Below are positions 21,965 through 31,909 of a stretch of 64,000 nucleotides of DNA, piece by piece. Origin of the DNA: Acanthosepion esculentum (taxonomy: Eukaryota; Mollusca; Cephalopoda; Sepiida; Sepiidae); NCBI GenBank assembly GCA_964036315.1, contig OZ038496.1:15337024-15401023 (forward strand), given 5' to 3'. The notes under the pieces are model-generated. The model saw only the letters and a program-made list of their open reading frames with translations. It searched no databases and was not told the origin of the DNA. The stretch's first letter is position 1, and every line of letters starts with the position of its first letter. A program made the position numbers and the translations under genes.

Positions 21965-22500
21965 CACAAATACAGAAAAGAAGATGAAAGTTTCAAGACA
22001 AATACAGAAGATGAAAGTTTCAAGACAAATACAGAAGATGAAAGTTTCAAGACAAATACAGAAGATGAAAGTTTCAAGACAAATACAGAAGATGAAAGTT
22101 TCAAGACAAATACAGAAGATGAAAGTTTCAAGACAAATACAGAAGATGAAAGTTTCAAGACAAATACAGAAGATGAAAGTTTCAAGACAAATACAGAAGA
22201 TGAAAGTTTCAAGACAAATACAGAAGATGAAAGTTTCAAGACAAATACAGAAGATGAAAGTTTCAAGACAAATACAGAAGATGAAAGTTTCAAGACAAAT
22301 ACAGAAGATGAAAGTTTCAAGACAAATACAGAAAAGATGAAAGTTTCAAGACAAATACAGAAAAGATGAAAGTTTCAAGACAAATACAGAAAAGATGAAA
22401 GTTTCAAGACAAATACAGAAAAGATGAAAGTTTCAAGACAAATACAGAAAAGATGAAAGTTTCAAGACAAATACAGAAAAGATGAAAGTTTCAAGACAAA
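21965..22500. repeat. minisatellite, 27-bp block then 29-bp block
   Basis: Nineteen or so near-identical units with core GATGAAAGTTTCAAGACAAA. About thirteen units have a 27-bp period (to about 22333), then six units have a 29-bp period caused by two extra A (GAAAAGATG versus GAAGATG). Because 27 is a multiple of three, a 118-codon ORF is open on each strand (9-residue repeats), ending where the 29-bp units begin. I treat these as artefacts. Confidence 0.97.
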
Positions 22501-22504
22501 GATT

Positions 22505-24070
22505 TTGAAAAGAAAAAGTTAACATGCAAAAATAATGTTCATTTGCATCTGTATTTTAACTTTAAATTTAATCAAACAGAACAGACAAAATTTAACCTGA
22601 TCATAAATGGGAAATAATTTCACATAACACACATTTAATATCTTCTTCTCTAAGACTTAGAGCATATGACTTAGTTTAGGCCTTTTAAAATTCTGGTGAA
22701 ATTAAGGTGATTAATAGCTTTAAGATATTTCTTGGGGAGAGAGAGAAAAAATATTAATCTCTCAAACAATTTATAACAAAAGATTGAGGCCTCCAAAGAA
22801 AGCTTAAAATATTTCAAATACATAGGCACAGATATCATTGCTTTTCCCTCTTCATGCATTTATTGGTTTGGAAAAAGGCCCACTTTGTTCTAGTAAACTA
22901 TATTTTGAGCAAATCAAATTTTAGAATCTTAAAGAATAACAACCATAATCAGTTTTCTTCAAACAGAAACATCCATGACATATCAAGCAATGTGTTTAAT
23001 ATTGCTAAAGACAAAGTTGCTAACCAATCACAGAGATAATACTTTATAAGAGTCAGCATCAAGTGTAATAAACAGGATGAACAAAGAGTGAAAGAGACAA
23101 GTTGCATGTGATAAGATTTGAAATAGTCAATGTCAAAGAAAGATCCTAATTTCTGAAGGTGTTCATGACAAGCCCACAAAAAGAGGCTCACACCAGCATC
23201 AAAAACAGAAACTCTTTTCTCTTTTGGTAAATCAATGCAGAAAAATCTCAGTTGATCACATGGTCAGAACTCAATGCAGTTTGATAAAAGAACCTGTGTG
23301 AAATTTGTAGAGGGAAAGAGATTAACTCTGAGGACGTTGTGATTATATTGAAATGGTAGAGCATAGAACTAACAGGCAAAAGAAATTGGAAATGCTCTTC
23401 GTCTCAAAACCAGAAAAAGAAAACCTATATTAACATCTACCTTAGGTTCATAAACTTGAGTGGAAATATCTAACAAGTCAGTTGTCAAAGAGAATAGTTG
23501 AGAAAAAGGTGTATATTATTAAAAGCTGAATAAACAAGTCTTTTAAAGATTCAAGTTTTCAGAAGTCTTATTCTTAACATAATGAAAAAAAAAAAATCAT
23601 TGTCATCTGTTACAGGCCAATGTGTGACACAAGAGAGTAAAATAGAAAACTGCAAGTTATATCTCACAATAACAACCATGTTGTCAGGCCATGTGTTGTA
23701 TCATCAACCATACAAAGAAAGGCAAGCTAATAGATTAACTGTTCTTGGTAAACACAAAACACCTACTTGGCATTAAATCAAGAATCCTTATTTGCTGTGT
23801 GTATCGAAAATGTTCTCATGGCAGATTTAGTTTTTGTTTCCAACTGCTTTTATCAATCAAAAGGGATAGGTCAGATATTTTTTTCAACTGTGACAAAATT
23901 GAATTCTTATTTTTGTAAATTTTTTCTTTCTCTTCAGTGGACTATGAACAAGTGGATTATATCACGATATACCAAATTTTGTTTAACAATTGTTTCTGTT
24001 TTAAGATATGACACAGCTTTCAAGATGTGTGCAATTATAAACATGATAATAGAAAAAAATACATCACACT
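22505..24070. other. no gene recognised
   Basis: AT-rich DNA. A tRNA-like phrase ATGGTAGAGCATAGAACTAA near 23354 could be a SINE relic without a clear B box. Open frames at 22854-23191 and 23582-24072 lack coding features. Confidence 0.35.
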
Positions 24071-24076
24071 AAAATA

Positions 24077-24427
24077 CAAGGTGTCCCTAAAGTCTGGGCA
24101 TATAGTAAATCTCATTAATTTTTCTTTTTTTTTTTTTTTTTAACCTCCACAAATTAAACATGGTTTTGTTGAAAGAAGAATTGACATTTTTTTTCTGAGG
24201 TATACTACAGGAGAAGGTGTACTCAATGCAAATCAGAGATGCAACACACTTGATTGATGTGGAGTTACTGCATTGAGTTCATGTGAATCTTGCGGAGTGC
24301 ATCACAATTGATGGAAATCATATAGACACTGTTACTTGTTAATATTCCAAGTCAATAAAATTGTTGAAAATTTCATTTCATGAAAATATGCATTTTGCCT
24401 ATGCGTCCAGACTTTAGGGACACCCTA
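24077..24427 (+). mobile_element. mariner-type MITE or deleted mariner
   Basis: 351 bp flanked by TA dinucleotides (24075-24076 and 24428-24429), the target duplication of Tc1/mariner elements. Inverted ends: CAAGGTGTCCCTAAAGTCTG at the left and the complement of TAGGGTGTCCCTAAAGTCTG at the right. The interior near 24240-24330 has a weak resemblance to a mariner transposase C-terminus. Non-autonomous. Confidence 0.85.
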
Positions 24428-24519
24428 TAGAATTAAAACAAGTCATTAATATGAATTTTTTATGCAAGTTTTTAGATTTGCTATAAGCCGCCTGAATTTC
24501 TGGGAATTATTATTTACAC

Positions 24520-24830
24520 TATTTATATTTGGACTACTGTCCTCATCTTTGTTGTTATTATCACAACCATTTGGCTGTTATACCCCCTGGTCACTTTCAG
24601 GTGTATAGTGATCTGGGTAACCTACAGAGAATCCTAAACTAAACCCTTTAATTAATCTACGAGGATAGACTGTTCTCATTCCACTGCCCATGTCTAGGGA
24701 TATCTCATCTCATTATTTTTAGTATTGCTCAGTTATTGCTTGCTCATTTACACTACACACTGCCTAGCCAAGAGATAAAACTCATAATTACTATAAATTA
24801 CTTTGAGAAACCAACGTTATATTCAATAAA
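24520..24830 (-). mobile_element. Penelope-like element 3' fragment
   Basis: Matches 57530-57780 along its length: TGTCCTCATCTTTGTTGTTA, TATAGTGATCTGGGTAACCTACAG, ACTGTTCTCATTCCACTGCC and GTCTAGGGATATCTC all have counterparts there, where the sequence adjoins Penelope-like RT and GIY-YIG text. On the minus strand it carries ACACCTGAAAGTGACC ... CAGCCAAATGGTTGTG, a decayed CTGAAGA/GAAAC hammerhead-like region. Confidence 0.65.
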
Positions 24831-25271
24831 ACTTTGTTATAACAAAGGTCTTATATTTGGGACAATCAAAGTTGTCATTAAAACTAGGATTTCAAAAAAT
24901 GAAACCAAAAATGCAATCTTAAGCCTGGCACTAAAGATACAAAAATGTTATCTTACTATAGTCAGACTATCAATTATGAAGTGGGGCTGAAATATTTTCA
25001 GGCCGACCCACTTCCTAAAATTTGAACAGATGTTTTGGAAGGACTTCTTGTCTGAGGACTTTTAATCCAACCACCTCAGACAAATCAATTTTTGTTTTAC
25101 CTTATTTTTGATTCTTAAATAATTAAACATGCCATTCTGAGGTAACAGCTCTAGTTGACCAAATGAACAAACGTCAATTTTATTTTTTCTTGTTTTTGTA
25201 GAGATTCATGCTTAATCAGACTGAGAACTTTTCAACACCAACTCATTTCTTTTTATATATATATATATATA

Positions 25272-25445
25272 GTCACCGAGGCCCGTTGAACAGTTGATAT
25301 GACGTTTGCTTGATAACCTAACTGTCAGGGTTTCAATTCTCAGTAGTGAATGCGCACTGCTGATGAGTCCGAAATATAGGATGAAACGGCCGTCCAGTGC
25401 TTTCTGCATTCTGTTGAGGTTTCAGACTCGATGAATTACTTAATT
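25272..25445 (+). mobile_element. tRNA-like head fused to hammerhead ribozyme
   Basis: A-box-like TTGAACAGTTGA (25286-25297) and B-box-like GGGTTTCAATTCT (25328-25340) give a tRNA-type pol III promoter. The segment from GGCCCGTTG onward resembles a tRNA body. Directly downstream, on the same strand, is the hammerhead at 25348-25411, then TTTCAGACTCGATGAATTAC before AT/TG simple repeat. The unit is about 170 bp with no ORF. It looks like a SINE or retrozyme-like retroelement; no second copy is present in the window. Confidence 0.7.
25348..25411 (+). ncRNA. type I hammerhead self-cleaving ribozyme
   Basis: Core CTGATGA at 25360-25366. Stem II is GTCC/GGAT around the loop GAAATATA (25367-25382). 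GAAA is at 25383-25386. Stem III is a two-pair AC/GT with loop GGCC (25386-25393), and cleavage would follow C25394 (GTC|C). Stem I: GCACTG (25354-25359) pairs perfectly with CAGTGC (25395-25400), and GAATGC (25348-25353) pairs with GCATTC (25406-25411) across a TTTCT internal loop. All invariant core bases are present; the first stem II pair is a G-U wobble. The very short stem III is typical of hammerheads in Penelope-like elements and retrozymes. Activity is inferred, not shown. Confidence 0.92.
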
Positions 25446-25449
25446 ATAT

Positions 25450-26090
25450 ATATGTGTGTGTGTGTGTGTGCCATCCACTGACTTTTGCTGTATTACAGCT
25501 CTTCAGCATGGCTAGACATCTGATTGCTTCAAGCCAGGATCAAAACCCAACCAATTTGGCATCAGTCAGAGATCCTACTCCTAGGCTATCATCATATGGC
25601 AGAGAGAAAGAGAAATTTTAATGTTTTCTATACGAAATACTCCAGTATCAAAGGCACCCAATGGTAGAACAAGAGGCTGATGATTACAACATATCTTAAC
25701 GGTTGAACCAGAGAATGAAGAGGGCTACACATGACTGGCATACTACAGAAAGCACCACTCAAGATTCTGCATGTCTCACTCCATATGTACTGCAGAGAAA
25801 GGTCATGAAATCAAGAGTGAGGGTCACTTCCTGGCAAGTTGAGGTCCACCTTAATTCATGCAATCAGCATTTTCGTCTTCTGATTTTCTTTCACCCTCAG
25901 CCAACTCTTGCAAAGCCAAACGCTGATAGAAAATGGATGACAGGAGCAGGATTTGGTGAAACTCGAAGCTTCTAGTCCTGAACCTGCATGTCAGCAGTGA
26001 ATGTAGTCATCAACATCATCATAAAGGAAGTGATCAGCAAAGAAGAAATTAAATTCTTGGATACGAGAAAGTTGCCACCGAGATGTATGT
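25450..26090. other. no gene; possible minus-strand SINE
   Basis: TG microsatellite at 25451-25470. GC-richer DNA 25480-25600 includes CCAGGATCAAAACCCAACC, which could be a reversed B box (GGTTTTGATCC). The 90-codon ORF at 25703-25975 has no recognised domain. Confidence 0.3.
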
Positions 26091-26097
26091 TTGTGTG

Positions 26098-26359
26098 TTT
26101 GGGCAGCAATCCCTTTTCATGCAAGTTTTATTAAAGACAACTGACAAGGTACTGTAATTAAACTTTTTATTCAATTTTTCTTGCATTCATACAAGTATTT
26201 TCTTTTCTGGACATAAGGAGTGAAAAAATTGTCCACATGTTCTATATATCCAATTTTTATACACTTTATGGCCAGAAAAGAAAATACTTGTACAAATAAA
26301 AGAAAATTTGAATAAAAAGCTTCATCGCAGTACCTTGTCAGTCATCTTTAATAAAAGAG

Positions 26360-26372
<13 letters not shown>
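26098..26372. mobile_element. long-TIR foldback element, copy 2
   Basis: The left arm 26103-26215 (GCAGCAATCCCTTTTCATGC ... ATACAAGTATTTTCTTTTCTGG) is complementary to the right arm 26272-26360 (CCAGAAAAGAAAATACTTGT ... AGTACCTTGTCAGTC). Arms approach 90 bp with a spacer of only about 55 bp, so the element is nearly all inverted repeat. It is a relative of copies at 16420 and 52085. It is followed by a (TA) array at 26364-26394. Confidence 0.75.
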
Positions 26373-26398
<26 letters not shown>

Positions 26399-26613
26399 AG
26401 ATGATTAATATTAGTACTATAGGTTAATGTGGACGACAGATTCAGAAATCCCACAAAAGAAACCAGTTTTCATTTAAACCATCAAAACAAAGACAAAATT
26501 CCTGAGAGAATTCTAGACAAGATTTTTTTATAATAAAAACCACTCAACAAAGATAAAGAAAAAAAAAATTCCCAACAATTTTTAAATAATTTTAAAAAAA
26601 AAATTAAAAAAAA

Positions 26614-26617
<4 letters not shown>

Positions 26618-26663
<46 letters not shown>
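26618..26663. repeat. (TA)n microsatellite
   Basis: About 22 perfect TA units next to A/T-rich DNA. Similar arrays at 27707-27772, 46956-46999, 49771-49840, 50174-50207 and 50562-50604. Confidence 0.95.
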
Positions 26664-26670
<7 letters not shown>

Positions 26671-26839
26671 GTAACTGTGCACAATCAGTTTTCTCTGTTC
26701 AGATTGTTCTTTTGACAAATCAAAATCCAATTCAATGAGAATTTCAGAAGAAAATCTATTCTCAAAGAGGTTAAAAAAGACATCTGCCACAGTTATTTCA
26801 GTTATTAAATCCCCACTAGATCTATAACATTAGGCGTAG

Positions 26840-27035
26840 ATAGGTTCACCTATTGTCTGGTTCACACTCCTCCTTGGCCGTTTGAACAGGACTAGAGGTT
26901 TTACCCTTGCTTCCCCATTTAGGATTCGGTATACTTGTTCCTGCTAATGTCTTCTCATTCTCTTTCACTCCCAGTAGCCCCTTGCCTCTTAGAGGCATCA
27001 TTGCCTTGCTTGGGGTGAACTGATTTAAAAAAATA
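26840..27035 (-). repeat. repeat X, best copy
   Basis: Minus-strand text GKGLLGVKENEKTLAGTS and TSSPVQTAKEECEPDNR matches the plus-strand copy at 60255-60420 (GLLRVKENEKTLREGT). Other copies at 18195 and 35310. The conserved reading suggests a mobile-element region, but no known domain is visible and it may simply be a dispersed non-coding repeat. Confidence 0.6.
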
Positions 27036-27059
27036 AAAAAATAAAAATATTTTTTCAAA

Positions 27060-27345
27060 TATTAAAGAGATTAATAAGTTTCTCCAAAGTATATCTTAAT
27101 GCCATTTTCTGTCAGAGAAATGAAAATTGTTGAAAAATGTTTTTAATCTAGATATTATATCACACTAGAAGTATAGAATACTAAACCATGTTGGTCAAGC
27201 TATGTATTATGATATGACAGGGTGGGACAATTTTTTTTTTTTTTTTTTTAACAAAATCATTAACAAATACAGGTCTCTTATGTAAAAAACAGAATTATAA
27301 TAAAAATATATATTTAGAACTTGAAGAACTCCAACAAAATCTTGC

Positions 27346-27392
<47 letters not shown>

Positions 27393-27703
27393 GGTTATTT
27401 CTTTCAGAGTTTAAAAATTAACACTATTGGTATTATTAACCCATCTGAGTGAGTAATGCTAACTCCAATTCTTTTACTGAAGGGTTCAAATTTCAAAGAT
27501 TTTATACAATATTTATTCTAATGAAACCTATTGGGACAAAGTCAAATCAAAAATCAACTATTTAGAAGTATGTTAACAAAAAGCAAAAACAAAAAAAAAA
27601 CAAATCTCACATTCTAAGAAAAAAGTTTAACAAGTAATATTAACTTTTTAAAATATAGAAGACAAGAAAATATTTTTTTAACAACTTTACAGAAAGTTTT
27701 TAT

Positions 27704-27777
<74 letters not shown>

Positions 27778-27870
27778 TTGACACTAAAATCCAAAGACTT
27801 TTTGCCAAAATAAAAAAAAAAATAATAATATTAATAAAACAAAGAAAAATGACACCCACAAGAAAAGTTT
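27060..27870. other. intron-like DNA with poly-A and TA arrays
   Basis: A 38-A run at about 27350-27387, and a (TA) array of about 33 units at 27707-27772. No coding signal before the exon at 27877. Confidence 0.6.
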
Positions 27871-27876
27871 TCTTAC

Positions 27877-27956
27877 CTTTTCTTTGACATTATCCTGGCC
27901 CACCTGAGCCATGACTGCCTTTGTACGGCTATCAAAAACAATAGCCCCAGAGGTAT
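27877..27956 (-). CDS. internal exon, unidentified gene
   Basis: 80-bp minus-strand exon with a good acceptor (CTGTCATTACAG|) and donor (AAAG|GTAAGAAA). It reads two leading bases plus 26 codons containing TSGAIVFDSRTKAVMAQVGQ, ending on a codon boundary. The exon at 35485-35620 ends one base into a codon; that T plus the leading AT here gives Tyr, so the two are compatible neighbours with an intron of about 7.5 kb. The reading is stop-free and GC-richer than its flanks. The protein family is not recognised. Confidence 0.75.
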
Positions 27957-27959
27957 CTG

Positions 27960-29570
27960 TAATGACAGCGAGAAAGAGAATTAGAAAGAGAAAGTTCTGA
28001 CTGAATGAGGCAGCAAGTAAAGAAGGACAAGGTCAAAACGTTATCACGAAATTTTCACATGCTGCAAGTAGGAGGAGGAGGATGAACCAAAGGCAACATC
28101 TGGTGTGGGATGTGTGTTTGTCTAGCTGCTGTCACTGAGCATGCCACAAACATGAATTGGGAAGGGAGGGTCAGAGAGAGAAAAAGAAACATAAACCATA
28201 CAACTTCAATAAAAAAAATTTTTTTTAAAATAATAATAAAATAAATTTCTATGGTCAAGATGTAAAATTCTCATCCACCAGCAGTAAAGGTATGTTGCTA
28301 AAAGTATTATAGGTCTATAAATACAAGTTGATTCTACACCCTGTCAGTAATGGACATTCAATTGACAATACTTGCTGTTGTGAATAAAATAAAAATCCTT
28401 TTAAAAAGCAGTGGAATTAATTAAAAAAAAAAAAGTAATAATGTTCCTAAAAAGGGAGCCAAGATGAATACTAAAAGACAAATGACCAAGTAAATAAACA
28501 ATATGACCCAATCTAAAATGTATTTGGAAGCAATTTCACCCCTCAAAGAACAAATTCAATGATCTCAAAGAATTTTAACAATCAAGTTTTGCTCTACAAC
28601 TCAAAACCTGCCTCAGGTGTGTGTTACAGAATGTAAGGATGCAGAAACCGGTATTTTTATTTAGCAACACAACTTTTGGTATTCCCAAAATATTTCTGTA
28701 AAAAGTTGTACCAACAATACATCAACAATAGGGTCATGACTTTTTAACTATTCATAAAATAATTAAATTCCCATATCATAATTCGATGAACTTTTGTTAA
28801 AAAATAAGGATGGTTTTAATTCATTTTTTTTCTTTTTTTTTAAATATCACCCCAACACAAAATTTCCAAAATTGTATATAAGTATAGTAGTACTATGACT
28901 TTCTAGAACCTTCTAAAACTAGTTTTTGTGTATTTGTATGCTATAAACTGTTAAATGCATTAAAAAGTACATAAATACTATCCAATTGCATCATTAACAA
29001 AGTGAAAAATTAAGCTTCTGGAATATTTTTATTTTTTTACTCTTATTGTGTATATGGTAAAATCAAATTTGAGTTGGGGGGGACCTTTTTCAAGAACTAA
29101 AACAAATTAATGTCTTTTCATTACTTTTGAACAAAAGTTCATCAATTTATAACACAGGAACATAGGGTTACAAAAACGTCATAACCCTAATCAACAATCA
29201 TAGTCAGACCTTTTATTTATCATTTAGTCATAACAATTATATTTGATACAAGTTCATAAATAGCAAACAGTATGTCATACCTGATTAAGGATTCCAAGGC
29301 ATTAGTTAAATATTAAACTGAATTCTTGACTAAGCAATCAACATTCATGCTAAGAATATTACTTTCATGTTATGGTAAGATTTTCCCCATAAATCATTTT
29401 AACTACAGATTTTAAGTTTTTACTTGGGAAACAGGCTGAGAATAACAACATTTTATTGAAGATTAAATTAAAATTTTTTATTAATCTTCATTATTTTTAT
29501 CATTGGTATAATATTACGTTGTAATTAAAATAAATTACTTAAAATGAAAATTCTATAATGGCCTGCTAAA
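27960..29570. other. intron-like AT-rich DNA
   Basis: GA-rich patch at 28060-28180 with no coding signal. Remaining sequence is AT-rich without recognised repeat or gene. Confidence 0.5.
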
Positions 29571-29573
29571 CTA

Positions 29574-30605
29574 CAAGGTGTATCAGAAAAGAAACAGGAC
29601 TGAAGTCACAAAAAAATTATGCTAAGTTCAAACTACAGGTTTTCCTCTCTGAAATTATCCCCATTGAGTCTAACATTTTCCCATCCTTCCCTGACATGTT
29701 TCCATGCAATCTGGAAGGATTCTCTGTAGCTCTATTGTCACAGCCCTCTGAATGGCTTCCACATCCAGAAAACGGGTACCCTTGATGGCCCCCTTAACCT
29801 TGGAGAAAAGGGAAAAACTCATATGGAAACAGGTTGGATGAGTAGGAAGGTTGCTCCAGTGCATTGTGACCAGTGCATTGTTATGGTTAAGCAGTCATGA
29901 GCCAATCTGCCACATCTCTCACCACTTCTCGCTCACTCACCGAACGAAGCAAATGCTGCAAGATCTCTTTGTAGACATGCTGAGTGATCATCTAGCTTTA
30001 TATGTGGACTATGCCTCTCACACAGAAGAATGCAGTCAACACGAGTTTGAATTTCGACTGTCTTGCTTTCTTCAGTCTCACTGACTTTAGACTCCTCCAC
30101 TGAAGGCTCTGATGCTTGGTCTCTGGGTCAGACTCAAAGATCCATGATTCATCACTGGTAATGCCTCCATAGCTAATCTGGCTCAGTTTCAAGACACTCG
30201 ACGATGTCCGACATCTGCATGCATCACTCTGCCTGGTCATTGTTCAGATGCTTCAGCACCATCTTTACGCAGATCTTCTACATGCCCAAATCTTTGGTGA
30301 TAATCTTCTAGACGCTGTTGCAGTTCAAGCCCAGCTCACTTGTGATCAGTTAAACAGACAGCCAATTATCTCTATGCATCACCTGCCTCATGCACTTTTA
30401 AGGCTGTCCACTACTGTGTTCGTCTTCCATGTCCTTGCATCCCTCTTTGAAGTTCTTGTACCACTCAAAATCCCAGAAGCACAACATCCGTCTCATCTCC
30501 ATACACATCCTGCAGTAGTCCAAATACTTCAGATAACTTCAGGTTGGTTTGTTACTCCATGCCCATCACTTGACGGCATAAAATTGAGGAGCTGTTAATA
30601 AAAGT
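29574..30605 (-). pseudogene. mariner transposase, degraded
   Basis: Terminal CAAGGTGTATCAGAAAAG follows a TA at 29572-29573, as in mariner ends. On the minus strand, decayed text in several frames includes a helix-turn-helix region (LSEVFGLLQDVYGDE), the first catalytic Asp box TSDESWIFESDPETKHQSLQ (Asp codon 30151-30153) and LTAFFCVRGIVHI. The C-terminal TRFLDVEAIQRAVTIEL is near 29770. The box with the third catalytic Asp (YSPDLAPCDFF type) reads YSSNLFPYEFF, so catalytic Asp residues are lost. The far end abuts the repeat at 30606. Confidence 0.85.
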
Positions 30606-30760
30606 CCATAGCTGGCACCCTAAAAATCTGCTACCACCCCCGGGTCAGGGTGGATCTGATAACAGCAATTAAGAGATGGTTCCATGCTCCTCAAAACTTC
30701 CGCTCTCCCAATCAGAGACCTTGATGCCGGATGTAGTTTATTGTCGTACCCAATACTAAC
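30606..30760. repeat. repeat Y, copy 1
   Basis: About 150 bp matching 40030-40190: CCATAGCTGGCACCCTAAAA, CCGGGTCAGGGTGGATCTGA, CAATTAAGAGATGGTTCCATGCTCC and GCCGGATGTAGTTTATTG. The 40-kb copy lies upstream of the minus-strand LINE, so this may be its 5' region. That link is inference. Confidence 0.65.
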
Positions 30761-31588
30761 TTTAGTTTGGAAAAAATATACTATGTAAATAATTTATTTT
30801 ATTAACTTTCTTACTTGGAATTGAGAGCAACCCATAGAATAGCTATAAAATAAGTTATCTATCTGAAGTCATTTTGTTTGGCTTTGAGTAACCAAAAGTC
30901 CTTGTTAAAAAAAAAATAATAAATAAAAATACATGAGGAAAATATTTTATGCTATCAATTACTATTTACAGAAATCGACAATAGTTGGCAATAAAAAAAC
31001 CAAGAGAAAAAAAACAGAAAATATTTAAATAGCAGGTGGGTTAACAAGTCTATCAGATCCCAAAAAGCTGACGTGTCAGTCTTTACTGCATCTTACTGGT
31101 TGAATTCACTTAGATTGGTTGGAGACAAGCATTTAGAATTTAGTCTTTTTTTTTAGATTAACACATTGGCATTTTCTGTAAAATGCTAACAGCTGGACAT
31201 TGGCTGTGCATTTGAACTTAGATTGAAATCACCAAGAATAATGGCCACAGAAACATGATTGACCCATATTTGGCAGCAAAGATGATGGTTAACCCAATTA
31301 AAACATTTATCATTTTAGAAACCAAGAAATTTGATACATTTAACCTTTGGTAATTATTTTATATTAAAAAAAAAAAAAAAAAAAAAAAAGGAAAAAAAAA
31401 AGAAAGTATTATTTTTACAAACATCAGATTAATACATATACTTACACAAGTAAAAGGTCCAAGGCCATTTTGATTAAAGTTACTTTTTTATTTACACATT
31501 AAGTTCATGCCAGAGGCTTTATTTTTAATGTAGTTTCTATAATGACAATCACTCTCAATTTCTTTGCTTTTATTTTTTTGCCTTCATT

Positions 31589-31668
31589 GCCTCACAGGAG
31601 TCAGTTATGTTCCATGCATGATACACACTTAGGCGATCGTGTATCTTTTGATACATAACTGACAAGGC
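31589..31668. other. 80-nt imperfect hairpin
   Basis: Nested complementary segments: GCCT/AGGC (31589-31592 and 31665-31668), GTCAGTTATGT/ACATAACTGAC (31600-31610 and 31653-31663) and GATACAC/GTGTATC (31620-31626 and 31639-31645), with a 12-base apical loop. It is next to a SINE and may be a tiny foldback element or a structured RNA. Confidence 0.6.
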
Positions 31669-31694
31669 AGTTTTGTTTTCCCTGCAGTAGATTG

Positions 31695-31905
31695 CCATTT
31701 CTTTCTGCGGTAGACCAGTTGCCATCCAAGGCTATAGAACCCGGTCTGTCCTGCTATTTACCCATAGCTGGGATGAGAAGAGGATTCATACCTTTCCTAA
31801 GGGTATTAGCATGCAAGTGAATGTAATAGATTCAACTGGAATTCAAACTCGGCTTTCAGATTCCTCAATCCGAGCCGCTATCCATTATGCCACCTCCTCC
31901 CCTCA
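31695..31905 (-). mobile_element. tRNA-derived SINE, family A, near complete
   Basis: Reverse complement has A box GGTGGCATAATGGATAGCGG and B box CGAGTTTGAATTCC, then the body with CAGCTATGGGTAAATAGCAG and TTGGATGGCAACTGGTCTA. This is the most complete minus-strand member of family A. Confidence 0.8.
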
Positions 31906-31909
31906 AGAG

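Noticed and set aside
21984..22340. Repeat protein of nine-residue units, open on both strands
   Set aside because: Openness on both strands follows from a 27-bp period; the frame collapses when units become 29 bp.
21965..22500. CRISPR-like regularly spaced repeats
   Set aside because: There are no variable spacers: units are contiguous and nearly identical, and the genome is eukaryotic.
26482..26790. ORFs containing Tyr-Ile runs (also 27614-27859, 49606-49870, 50360-50792)
   Set aside because: Produced by translation through TA microsatellites.
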